Both the position numbers and the translations under genes were made by a program. DNA of 5,915 nucleotides. Source: Candidatus Zipacnadia bacterium (GTDB taxonomy: Bacteria > Armatimonadota > UBA5377 > JALGUK01). Numbering within the stretch: position 1 is the first letter of the stretch; every line of letters begins with the position of its first letter. Shown piece after piece: positions 1-5,915 of this stretch. The stretch lies in contig JALGUK010000195.1 of NCBI GenBank assembly GCA_029820875.1, positions 1-5,915 of the forward strand, in the 5' to 3' direction. Under the pieces are notes generated by a model, which was given only the letters and a program-made list of their open reading frames with translations, had not been told where the DNA came from and did not search any database.

Positions 1-337
1 CCCTGTGCTTGCTCCGGGGATTCGTCGCCTGATGTCGGTCTCGTGCCGCAAGGCCGGCCAGCCGGTGACCGACGTGCCGATAGTCCGGGTTGACGTTCCT
101 GCAGGATGGCAGGTGCGGCGGGACCAGACCGGTCCGAGCGAATTCGAAGTAACACCTGCGCAATTCGGCGAGAGCGCCTCACTCGGAATCAGGGTCGAAA
201 TCGCCGGCGAGGAGTACTCGGCGCGGTTCGTCGTCTTAAGCCCTGACGCGGCGACCGGCTTCCCGAGCGGGAAGACTGTCGAGGTGTGTCCCGTCTGCGG
301 CGGCACAAAGGGCTATTGCGTGTGCACGCGGACTTGA
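1..337 (+). CDS. C-terminal part of an unrecognised protein with a small cysteine cluster (partial)
   Basis: I do not recognise this protein. The frame is open to the left window edge, so it is probably the end of a longer gene. A GTG at 5 and an ATG at 32 are possible starts if the gene is short; the ATG has a weak GGGGA 11 bases upstream. Codon use is G/C-biased at third positions, which supports real coding. The body, up to about residue 80 counted from the GTG, alternates short hydrophobic and charged stretches, as in a beta-rich domain, with no membrane segment. The last 20 residues carry CPVCGGTKGYCVC, a C-x2-C-x6-C-x-C pattern that could bind zinc or another metal; this is inference. 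The stop is TGA at 335-337. The gene points toward the permease-USP gene, so the two are convergent and unlikely to be co-regulated. Confidence 0.6.
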   Translation, partial: PVLAPGIRRLMSVSCRKAGQPVTDVPIVRVDVPAGWQVRRDQTGPSEFEVTPAQFGESASLGIRVEIAGEEYSARFVVLSPDAATGFPSGKTVEVCPVCGGTKGYCVCTRT

Positions 338-459
338 GCGCTGCAACCACTTAGTGACCATGCGTGGATGTCTGCGGATGGGCGCAGCCCGTGGAGCAAT
401 CTGACGGACGCATTAGGGGACTGGGGCGACTGCTGGCTGCTCAGGTCTCGTCGCCATAG
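338..459. other. Convergent intergenic gap
   Basis: This 122-bp gap separates two genes that end toward each other. A terminator would be expected here, but I see only one weak inverted repeat (GGCGAC at 425-430 and GTCGCC at 450-455, 19-base loop) with no T-run on either strand. No small gene is evident. Confidence 0.5.
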
Positions 460-2751
460 TCAATGTGCCGCCGTTCCTCCTCCGGGAGGGGGCTGAGGAT
501 TTCCCGCACGGCTCACCATGATTACAGAGCAGCGGACCGCATTGGCGACTGTTCGGGTGTTGACGCCGAAGAAGAGTTGCTGCAGCAGTCCCTCGCGTGC
601 CGCACCGAGGATGAGCAGGTCATAGCCGTCGGCGGCGTTTATCAGGCCCGTCGAGGGGGAGGCACTAGGCCGCGCCTGGACATCGACGCGCAGTGCCGGG
701 TCCTGCATGTTGCGGAACCGTTCGATTACTGCGGACGGGTCTTCCTCGCCCGGGCGATAGAAGTGGATAAAGTCCACATCGGCTCCGGTGAGCGACGCCA
801 CCGCCTTCGCAACATGAACCGTGAGGCGAGCCTGTGGACTGCCCGTGACGCCCGCCAATATCCGCTTGACCTCCGACAGCGGGCCCATCATCTTAACCAC
901 AGCCAAATCGCTCGGGGCTTTCCCAACGACCGGATCCAGCACAGCTCCCATCACCCTACCCTGGGCTCCGGTCCATCCTCGCCAGCCCAAGACCGTCAGG
1001 TTCACGCCATAGTCGCGGATGGTGTCCAGAATCGCTTGTTCCGCCTTGTGGCCGACCCGGGCAAGGGTGCGAACCGGCACTCCGTAGGTTTCGGCGGACT
1101 TCCGAGCCTGCTCGAGGATTCTCTCTGCGGGGTCTTGGAAGCGCAGAGCCTCTTCCAGCGGGAGAATATTCGGCACCACAATCACGTTGAGGGCATCCAC
1201 CTCCCCGTCGTTGTGGCGGGCGAGCGCTGACCCGACCAGCATGAGGTCCTCTACGTGGTCAGGCCTGGCGACCGGCACCAGCGCCCGATAGCCGCTTGGC
1301 TGAACCGGCGCCCGTTCCAGTACAATAGGTGCCTTGGGTTTTTTCTCTTCAATCCTGCGGCTTGTGTAGACACGATAAACCGTCAGGCCAATACCCAGCC
1401 AAATGGCCGTAACGATTGTGGCTTTCGGGCTGTCCGCGAACAGGACCGCTGTCAGGGCAAGGCTGGCAATAGCCGCAACGGCAGGGATGTACGGCATCAG
1501 GGGGACGCGGAATCGGCGGTCCAGGTCCGGCCGGCGCTTCCGCAGGATTATCGCCGAGATATTGACTAAAGCGAACAACATAAGAAACATCACGTCCGCC
1601 GCGGACGCTACGTCCTTTATGGGCAGCGAAACAGCCATAAGAGCGATCAACGTCCCGGATACGATGACGGCGACATGTGGAGTGCGCCGGCGAGGGTGCA
1701 CGGCGGCGAATGCGCCGGGGAACTTGCGGTCCCGTCCCATAGCAAATGAGACGCGGGAGGAGGAATATACAGTCGCGTTGAGCGCCGAGACCGTCGCGAG
1801 TAGCCCTCCAAGAGTCAGAATCAGTCCCCCGATAAAGCCCCCGCCTACCATGAATTGGCGGGCTGCCTCCACCACGCCCAGCTCCCCCATGTCGCCAAGT
1901 ACCTGCCAGGTCGGCTGACCCGAAGGCGGTGTGATGGCGCCGATGCACACGAAAGCCACGAGACAGTAAATGGGGATGACCACCAGGATTGAGATGATAA
2001 TCGCCAGCGGCACATTGCGCCGCGGGTTCACGACCTCCTCACCGCTCTGGGCGATGATTTCATACCCCTGGAAGGCGATGTAGGTCAGTCCCATAGCGCC
2101 TACAACGCCTTCCCAGCCTGTGGGGAAGAACGGGCGGAAGTGCTGCATCCAGTCAGGCTTGTGGGCTATCACATACAGGCCCGAAAAAACGAAGAGGCCC
2201 AGCACAATCAGCTTGCCTACGGTTACCAGCGTCTCCGCCTTGCCGGTCTCCGAAGCGCCTCGATAGTTGATGTAGGTAAACAGCGCACAGCAGAGGACTG
2301 CCGCCAACTTCGCGAACCAAGGGTGAGCGAGCACCACGGTCAATCCGGCCCCTTGCAGCGGCGAGTGCACGATGATATCGCTCAGTATCTCGCCCAGGTA
2401 CGCCCCGAAGCCCAGGGCATAAAGCGAGCAGGCCACCGAGTGGCCGAACCATGAGACCCACCCGGTCAGGAAGCCGGCCGGCTCCGGCAACGCCTCGGAC
2501 ACCCACTGATACCCTCCGCCCGCCTGCGGGAAGCAGGAGCCTAGCTCCGCGTAGGGCAGGGCGGTCAGCAAGGCGATTATACCGTTAAGGACGAATACAA
2601 GGATCAACGCCGGTCCCGCTTGCCCTGCTGCGATGCCTGTCAGTACAAAGATGCCGGCTCCGATCATGGCTCCTATGCCGATCATGGTAACGTCACGCAG
2701 ACCGATGTCACGGCTAAGAGCCACTTCTCGCGTAGACTCTGTTGCGGCCAA
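460..2751 (-). CDS. APC-family amino acid permease fused to two C-terminal universal stress protein domains
   Basis: This is an inner-membrane amino acid/polyamine/organocation (APC) transporter with a cytoplasmic regulatory tail, 763 residues, the usual size for such fusions. Residues 20-470 form about 12 hydrophobic segments. The first carries the APC substrate-binding signature GIGAMIGAGIFVLTG (25-39). The sixth carries AFQGYEIIAQSGEE followed by NP (226-243). After a charged linker (about 466-475) come two USP domains, about 487-622 and 626-748. The first has G589-x2-G592-x9-G602-A603, close to the ATP-binding USP pattern G-x2-G-x9-G-S/T but with Ala last. The second has GAAREGLLQQLFFGV (716-730), also without the Ser/Thr. 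The protein ends in a Pro/Gly-rich tail. The start is TTG at 2749-2751, chosen because AGGAGG lies 7 bases upstream. Substrate cannot be told from sequence; amino acid import is the family expectation. It appears to be transcribed from its own promoter. Confidence 0.95.
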   Translation of the reverse strand: MAATESTREVALSRDIGLRDVTMIGIGAMIGAGIFVLTGIAAGQAGPALILVFVLNGIIALLTALPYAELGSCFPQAGGGYQWVSEALPEPAGFLTGWVSWFGHSVACSLYALGFGAYLGEILSDIIVHSPLQGAGLTVVLAHPWFAKLAAVLCCALFTYINYRGASETGKAETLVTVGKLIVLGLFVFSGLYVIAHKPDWMQHFRPFFPTGWEGVVGAMGLTYIAFQGYEIIAQSGEEVVNPRRNVPLAIIISILVVIPIYCLVAFVCIGAITPPSGQPTWQVLGDMGELGVVEAARQFMVGGGFIGGLILTLGGLLATVSALNATVYSSSRVSFAMGRDRKFPGAFAAVHPRRRTPHVAVIVSGTLIALMAVSLPIKDVASAADVMFLMLFALVNISAIILRKRRPDLDRRFRVPLMPYIPAVAAIASLALTAVLFADSPKATIVTAIWLGIGLTVYRVYTSRRIEEKKPKAPIVLERAPVQPSGYRALVPVARPDHVEDLMLVGSALARHNDGEVDALNVIVVPNILPLEEALRFQDPAERILEQARKSAETYGVPVRTLARVGHKAEQAILDTIRDYGVNLTVLGWRGWTGAQGRVMGAVLDPVVGKAPSDLAVVKMMGPLSEVKRILAGVTGSPQARLTVHVAKAVASLTGADVDFIHFYRPGEEDPSAVIERFRNMQDPALRVDVQARPSASPSTGLINAADGYDLLILGAAREGLLQQLFFGVNTRTVANAVRCSVIMVSRAGNPQPPPGGGTAAH

Positions 2752-2758
2752 GGTCGGC

Positions 2759-2764
2759 CCTCCT
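2759..2764 (-). promoter_or_regulatory. Ribosome binding site of the permease-USP gene
   Basis: A perfect AGGAGG on the minus strand stands 7 bases before the TTG at 2751. No ATG or GTG in frame nearby has a comparable site, so this decides the unusual TTG start. Confidence 0.8.
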
Positions 2765-2825
2765 CTCGCCGAAGGCCGTTACGCCGGCCCGACGAGGATG
2801 TTTCGTCTTTGTTCTTGCGCAGTGT

Positions 2826-2854
2826 ATTATATCCGCATTAAATTCTCCTAAGAT
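2826..2854 (-). promoter_or_regulatory. Putative sigma70-type promoter for the permease-USP gene
   Basis: On the minus strand a perfect TATAAT lies at 2826-2831 in an AT-rich patch within otherwise GC-rich DNA. The hexamer 17 bases upstream (2849-2854) reads ATCTTA, a poor -35, and there is no TGn extended -10. Transcription would begin near 2819, giving a leader of about 67 bases. A strong -10 with a weak -35 suggests dependence on an activator. No experiment supports this; the call rests on the motif and its place in the gap upstream of the gene. Confidence 0.5.
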
Positions 2855-2874
2855 TGTCCAAAGCAGTCCAAAGC
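2855..2874 (-). repeat. 10-bp tandem direct repeat abutting the -35 position
   Basis: On the minus strand two adjacent copies, GCTTTGGACT and GCTTTGGACA, match at 9 of 10 bases and are spaced by exactly one helical turn. The block ends at the upstream edge of the predicted -35 hexamer. This is where an activator that binds a tandem site and contacts RNA polymerase would sit. The repeat is seen directly; a binding role is inference. Confidence 0.6.
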
Positions 2875-2948
2875 CCCTCCATACGGCGTTGAGGAATCCC
2901 ACCTTGCGGATGTGCTCGAACAGATGTGAGTTGCAATTGGGCCTGCGC

Positions 2949-3962
2949 TCAATGTTGTCGGATGAGGTCGTCGAGCAACACGGACTTACCGGATTTTGCT
3001 GATTGATAGGCTCCTTCGATGACTGCCGTGGCCCACATGCCGTCTGTTCCTGAGAATCTTGGGGCGGTGTCGTTTGCTATGGCGCGGGCGAAGTCGTCCA
3101 TCAACGGGAAGTGGGCGTTTGCAGGTTGCGCCGCCGGTATCGGTTCCATGTCGCTGCCTGCGACGGAAACCGGCTCTTCGGACCACGGGTCCGTAAGCAG
3201 CGCGCCCTCTGTGCCGTAAATTTCAATGGTCGTTGAATCTCCCGTCACCGGCGTGTTCGCATTGGCCAGGACGGTGACGTGGACCCCGTTTTCGAACTGG
3301 ACGAGCGCGGTTTCCGTGTCGGCCGCCTCGTAGGCCATGGTGAGCCTGTCGACGAGCCCGCAAACCGTGACAGGGCGCCCGAAGAAGTACGTCAACAGGT
3401 CCAGCCGGTGACTTCCGATGTCGGCGAGCATGTTGCCCCCGCCTCGCGCCGTCACGCGCCAGTACTTGGACGGAGACGGCGTCGGATTGTACCATCCCAT
3501 GACCCTCACGTTCGCCCTGACGATACGGCCCAGAAGCCCCTGGTCTATTACCCTTTTCATTATGTTCGACTTCTCGAAGAATCGCGCGTAGTATGCGACG
3601 GCGATGTAGGCTCCGTTGTCCTGCGCCGCCTTAATCATCGTAAGGCATTCGCTGGTATTTATCGCCATCGGCTTTTCCACCAGCACATGCTTGCCCGCCT
3701 CCGCCGCCGCGATAGCAAGATGGGCGTGGCGGTCCACCTCGGTGGCCACGTAAACGATATCGACTCGCTCGTCGGCGAGAAACCGCTCGAGGTCGTCGTA
3801 GGCGGCATCGGCGGCAAACTCCGAGGCGAACTCGCCCGCCCGCCGCTTGTCCCGCGACAGGAACGCGACCAGCTTACTGTCCGGCTGCTCGATTATCGCC
3901 GCGGCGGCGCGGCGCCTGACGATGTCGCTGCAGCCGATAATCCCCCACCCGACGGATTCCAT
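2949..3962 (-). CDS. Gfo/Idh/MocA-family NAD(P)-dependent oxidoreductase
   Basis: A soluble 337-residue dehydrogenase, normal size for the family, which oxidises or reduces sugars, inositols and related polyols. Numbered from the ATG at 3960-3962, residues 5-13 (GWGIIGCSD) open the N-terminal Rossmann fold; the last Gly of the usual GxxGxG-like turn is Ser12. EKP at 96-98 supplies the family's conserved lysine. GGGNMLADIGSHRLD (174-188) supplies the conserved Asp and His of the C-terminal alpha/beta substrate domain. The frame also allows a GTG start at 3990-3992 (347 residues). I prefer the ATG because the Rossmann strand follows it at once, and AGGGAAG lies 11 bases upstream (3974-3980), while the GTG has no such site. 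The gene follows the GH3 gene by 57 bp in the same direction, suggesting one transcript for glycoside use. The exact substrate cannot be read from the sequence. Confidence 0.93.
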   Translation of the reverse strand: MESVGWGIIGCSDIVRRRAAAAIIEQPDSKLVAFLSRDKRRAGEFASEFAADAAYDDLERFLADERVDIVYVATEVDRHAHLAIAAAEAGKHVLVEKPMAINTSECLTMIKAAQDNGAYIAVAYYARFFEKSNIMKRVIDQGLLGRIVRANVRVMGWYNPTPSPSKYWRVTARGGGNMLADIGSHRLDLLTYFFGRPVTVCGLVDRLTMAYEAADTETALVQFENGVHVTVLANANTPVTGDSTTIEIYGTEGALLTDPWSEEPVSVAGSDMEPIPAAQPANAHFPLMDDFARAIANDTAPRFSGTDGMWATAVIEGAYQSAKSGKSVLLDDLIRQH

Positions 3963-3973
3963 CTTTTTCTGCG

Positions 3974-3980
3974 CTTCCCT
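3974..3980 (-). promoter_or_regulatory. Likely ribosome binding site of the oxidoreductase
   Basis: AGGGAAG on the minus strand lies 11 bases before the ATG at 3962. The spacing is on the long side, but the site favours this ATG over the GTG at 3992, which lies upstream of the motif and so could not use it. Confidence 0.5.
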
Positions 3981-3997
3981 ATATCGTTGCACGATGT

Positions 3998-4013
3998 TGA
4001 TACAAGAGTATCA
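3998..4013. repeat. Perfect 6-bp inverted repeat in the GH3-oxidoreductase gap
   Basis: TGATAC-AAGA-GTATCA is a perfect palindrome with a 4-base centre. It could be an operator for a dimeric sugar-responsive repressor or a small hairpin in the intercistronic mRNA. The symmetry is visible; the role is inference. It touches the second inverted repeat to its right. Confidence 0.5.
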
Positions 4014-4030
4014 GTCGCCCTAGGCGACTG
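4012..4030. repeat. Perfect 8-bp inverted repeat spanning the GH3 stop codon
   Basis: CAGTCGCC-CTA-GGCGACTG has 8-bp GC-rich arms and a 3-base loop. On the minus strand the loop is exactly TAG, the stop codon of the GH3 gene. No T-run follows, so it is not a standard intrinsic terminator. It could be an intercistronic mRNA hairpin that protects the message or slows ribosomes; this is inference. Confidence 0.6.
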
Positions 4031-4484
4031 TCACAGCGGTCCGGAACTCCTTGCGCGAGGTCACGTCGCGCTTTACGAGGAGCTTGAATACGCCTTCCAG
4101 GCGGATATCCTCCGATGAACTTCCGAGCATCACCTTGAACTCGCCCGGCTCCACGACGAGGTTCATATCGGCGTCGTAATAGGCGAGCAGTTCAATCGGT
4201 AGGCTGAATGCGACGCTCTTGGTCTCTCCCGGTTCAAGTGGGATGCGTGCGAAGCCCTTCAGCTCCATCCGCGGGCGGCAGACGCTTGCGAGCGGGTCCT
4301 GGATGTACAGTTGCACCACTTCGCTCCCGGACCGGTTGCCTGCGTTGCGCACCTGGCAGCTTATCTGCACATGCTGTTCCTGCTCGACCTGCTCAGGCGC
4401 TATGGTCAAGCCGCTGTAGGAGAACTCGGTGTAGCTGAGGCCGTGACCGAACGGGTAAAGCGGCTCGCGGTCGGTGAAGACGTA
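4020..4484 (-). pseudogene. GH3 fragment C: PLYPFGHG motif and fibronectin III-like C-terminal domain
   Basis: Homology resumes in a new frame at the TAC at 4482-4484, giving 154 residues. It begins YVFTDREPLYPFGHG (the GH3 PLYPFG[HY]GLSY motif) and continues into a fibronectin III-like domain: VRNAGNRSGSEVVQLYIQD, LKGFARIPLEPGE, then AYYDADMNLVVEPGEFKVMLG. An in-frame TAA at 4512-4514 blocks this frame further upstream. The only nearby start is a TTG at 4409, which encodes an internal leucine of the domain, so this piece probably has no start of its own. The stop TAG at 4020-4022 lies in the loop of an inverted repeat. Confidence 0.85.
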
Positions 4485-5041
4485 ATGGAGACGGGAAGTT
4501 TCCCGCCGGGGTTAGAGTCTCCGAAGAGCACGTCCGCCACAGCATTTCCTCCCTCTTCGCCGGGGAGCCACGCGTGGATGACAGCGGGAACATTTTGCGC
4601 GAGCCATTCAATCGCGAGGGGCCTGCCGCTGACGAGGACGACCACCAGCGGCTTGCCCAGGGCGGCAAGCACCCGCAGCAGCTCCTCCTGGGCGCCCGGC
4701 AGGCCGATATGCGCCCGGTCCAGGTTCTCGCCGGAGGTGCCGTCCCCGTGGACGGATGATCTCCCTCCCACCACGGCCACCACCACGTCCGCCGCCCCGG
4801 CCGCCCGGAGCGCCTCCTCGAAGCCTGCGGTGGAGGAGTCCATAATGTCACAGCCGCGTGCGTAAAGCACCTTGGTTGACGGCGACACTTTTGCCTTTAT
4901 CCCCTCGAGTATGCTGACGACCCGAACGCCGTCCCGCTCGCGCAGGAAGTGCACCGTGTAACTGTAATCGCCGAGTAGGTTCCGGGTGCTGTCCGCGTTA
5001 GGGCCGATGACCGCGATGGTCTTCGCGTCCTTTGGCAGCAT
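4406..5041 (-). pseudogene. GH3 fragment B: alpha/beta sandwich domain
   Basis: This piece is in the +1 frame relative to fragment A and overlaps its end by 44 bases. An ATG at 5039-5041 sits at the junction, so reinitiation is conceivable. Numbered from it: KTIAVIGPNAD (7-17), GDYSYTVHF (24-32), GTSGENLDRA (101-110) with Glu105 as the likely general acid/base, SGRPLAIEW (138-146), GEEGGNAVADVLFGDSNPGGKLPVS (161-185). After Ser185 (codon 4487-4489) the translation no longer resembles GH3 and stops at 4406. The lost segment normally holds the VGQ-x-P-x-YYN stretch. Confidence 0.83.
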
Positions 5042-5915
5042 CGTTTTTCAGCAATGTGATGGACCGCCGCGCCGCCTCGCGGGCCAGTTCGCGCTGCCGG
5101 GGCGTATCGAAGACAACGGCGGCCGCCTGAGGGTCCACATAGGGGTCGTCAAGTAGCCCCAGAGCCGCCTTCACGCGCAGGTGCCGACGGACCGCCTGGT
5201 CCACTATTGCCTCATCCAGTATGCCTTCCCGGACGGCGGCGATAAGAGGCTTGCCGTAGCATTCCCGCCGTGGCAGCTCCACATCCAGGCCGGCCCTGAT
5301 GGCCAGCCGCCCTGCCTCGCCGGGATCGGCGGCGACGAAGTGGAAGCTGTGGAGCATTCCAACGCTTCCGTAGTCGGCCACCACCACGCCGTCAAAGCCC
5401 CATTCTCCCCGCAGCAGGTCGGTCAGGAGCCACCGGTCGCCGCTTGCGGGGATGCCGTCAATCTCGTGGTAGGCCGCCATAACCGACAGCACTCCCCCTT
5501 CCTTCACCGCGACCTCGAACGGGAACAGAAACATCTCCCGCATCTCGCGGGGGCCGATGTGTGCAGGGGCGCAGTTGCGCCCGCCCTCGGAGAAGCCGTA
5601 GCCGGCAAAGTGCTTGAGCGTGGCGGCCACGCCTTCGCGCGGCTCGTCGCCCTGAAGGCCTTGCACGAAGGCCGTCGCCATTCGGCGGCCCCACCGGGGG
5701 TCCGGGGCGATGTCGGCAAGCGGCGCGAGCATAAGGTGCGCGCCGACCGCCCTGGCCTGGTGCCTTATAACCTCAGCAGCCTCTCGCATCAAATCCGGGT
5801 CCCACGTGGCAGCCATTCCGATGGCCTGCGGGAAGGTCGTCCCGCCCATAGCCATGAACCCGCTGAGACACTCCTCGTGCACAATCGCAGGGATACCCAG
5901 GCGGGTCTTCTCCAC
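4998..5915 (-). pseudogene. GH3 fragment A: TIM-barrel catalytic domain
   Basis: Open to the window edge; the first visible codon (GTG) is a valine in the conserved VEKTRLGIP stretch rather than a start. Numbered from there, the piece shows HEECLSGF (14-21), TTFPQAIGMAATWDP (26-40), DPRWGR (72-77), KHFAGYG (101-107) and VVVADY (177-182). Asp181 (codon 5373-5375) matches the GH3 catalytic nucleophile. Between PRWGR and RMATAF the usual loop containing EE-x2-GEDP-x-L is missing, about 13 residues, without loss of frame. Homology continues to LLKND (288-292). The last 13 residues before the stop at 4998 are out of frame and unlike GH3. Confidence 0.85.

Larger units (their letters stand above)
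2752..2948. other. Intergenic region between oxidoreductase and permease-USP gene
   Basis: This 197-bp gap holds the promoter, tandem repeat and ribosome binding site listed separately. After the oxidoreductase stop (TGA at 2949-2951) I see no hairpin followed by a T-run, so termination of the upstream transcript is not explained. Short frames cross the gap but look non-coding. Confidence 0.5.
4020..5915 (-). pseudogene. Glycoside hydrolase family 3 beta-glucosidase/beta-xylosidase, multiply disrupted and partial
   Basis: GH3 enzymes remove terminal beta-linked glucose or xylose from glycosides by a retaining mechanism. Three pieces in two frames together give the family's domain order: TIM-barrel domain, alpha/beta sandwich, fibronectin III-like C-terminal domain. 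The N-terminal roughly 80-100 residues lie beyond the right edge, since the frame is open there. I see three lesions relative to the family pattern: an in-frame loss near 5685 of the GEDP loop after PRWGR; a frameshift at about 5041 after LLKND; and a larger loss with a second frameshift at about 4485 before PLYPFGHG. The two out-of-frame lesions cancel, so the first and last pieces share a frame, but about 185 codons between them are read in another. Nucleophile Asp, the KHF motif and a candidate acid/base Glu are all still encoded. Either the gene has decayed recently or the assembled sequence contains errors. Glucosidase versus xylosidase specificity cannot be settled. Confidence 0.85.

Noticed and set aside
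425..455. Intrinsic terminator in the convergent gap
   Set aside because: Only a 6-bp stem with a 19-base loop, and no T-run follows on either strand.
463..1230. Long plus-strand open frame (255 residues) opposite the USP domains
   Set aside because: It is antisense to a gene with clear homology. Its translation is rich in Arg, His and Gly without domain pattern, as expected of a shadow frame in GC-rich DNA.
2714..2902. Small minus-strand frame across the permease upstream region (62 residues)
   Set aside because: It crosses the promoter, ribosome binding site and start of the permease-USP gene in another frame. The translation is not protein-like beyond a short hydrophobic start.
3975..4005. 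Promoter for the oxidoreductase (TTGTAT ... TATAGG on the minus strand)
   Set aside because: Both boxes match weakly, and the transcript would start within or after the ribosome binding site, leaving the gene without one.
3279..4118. Long plus-strand open frame (279 residues) opposite the oxidoreductase
   Set aside because: It lies antisense to the Gfo/Idh/MocA gene and runs into the GH3 end. The protein has no recognisable fold pattern and no ribosome binding site stands out.
5035..5055. Programmed ribosomal frameshift at the GAAAAAC stretch in the GH3 gene
   Set aside because: The run is not a canonical X-XXY-YYZ heptamer in the reading frame, and the shift needed is +1, not -1. Family residues are also missing at the point, so a deletion explains it better.

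Overview
The window looks like a piece of chromosome from a GC-rich bacterium. A consensus TATAAT -10 box, an AGGAGG ribosome binding site, TTG and GTG start codons, and strong G/C bias at third codon positions support this. The genes recall those of Chloroflexota-like or similar uncultured free-living bacteria, but that is an impression from protein style and not a proven assignment. I see no tRNA, rRNA, CRISPR array, insertion sequence or phage gene.

Layout, left to right. Positions 1-337 (+) hold the 3' part of an unrecognised gene ending in a small cysteine cluster (C-x2-C-x6-C-x-C). Positions 338-459 are a convergent intergenic gap without a convincing terminator. Positions 460-2751 (-) encode a 763-residue fusion of an APC-family amino acid permease and two universal stress protein (USP) domains. 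It starts at TTG behind a strong ribosome binding site. Positions 2752-2948 are its upstream region, with a perfect -10 box, a poor -35 and a 10-bp tandem repeat directly upstream of the -35 position. Positions 2949-3962 (-) encode a Gfo/Idh/MocA-family NAD(P)-dependent sugar-type oxidoreductase. Positions 4020-5915 (-) are a glycoside hydrolase family 3 (GH3) beta-glucosidase/beta-xylosidase that is broken in at least three places and runs off the right edge of the window.

The GH3 gene and the oxidoreductase lie in the same direction, 57 bp apart. They look like a sugar-use pair: the hydrolase would release a sugar from a glycoside and the oxidoreductase would act on a sugar or sugar derivative. 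The permease-USP gene follows in the same direction but appears to have its own promoter, so it is probably a separate unit.

The main anomaly is the GH3 gene. Judged against the family pattern, it lacks a conserved loop after PRWGR (in frame), a few residues after LLKND (frameshift), and roughly 20-25 residues before the PLYPFGHG motif (second frameshift). All other domains and the catalytic residues remain highly recognisable. This is either a recently decayed gene or an assembly/consensus problem. I found no convincing novel multi-gene system here.
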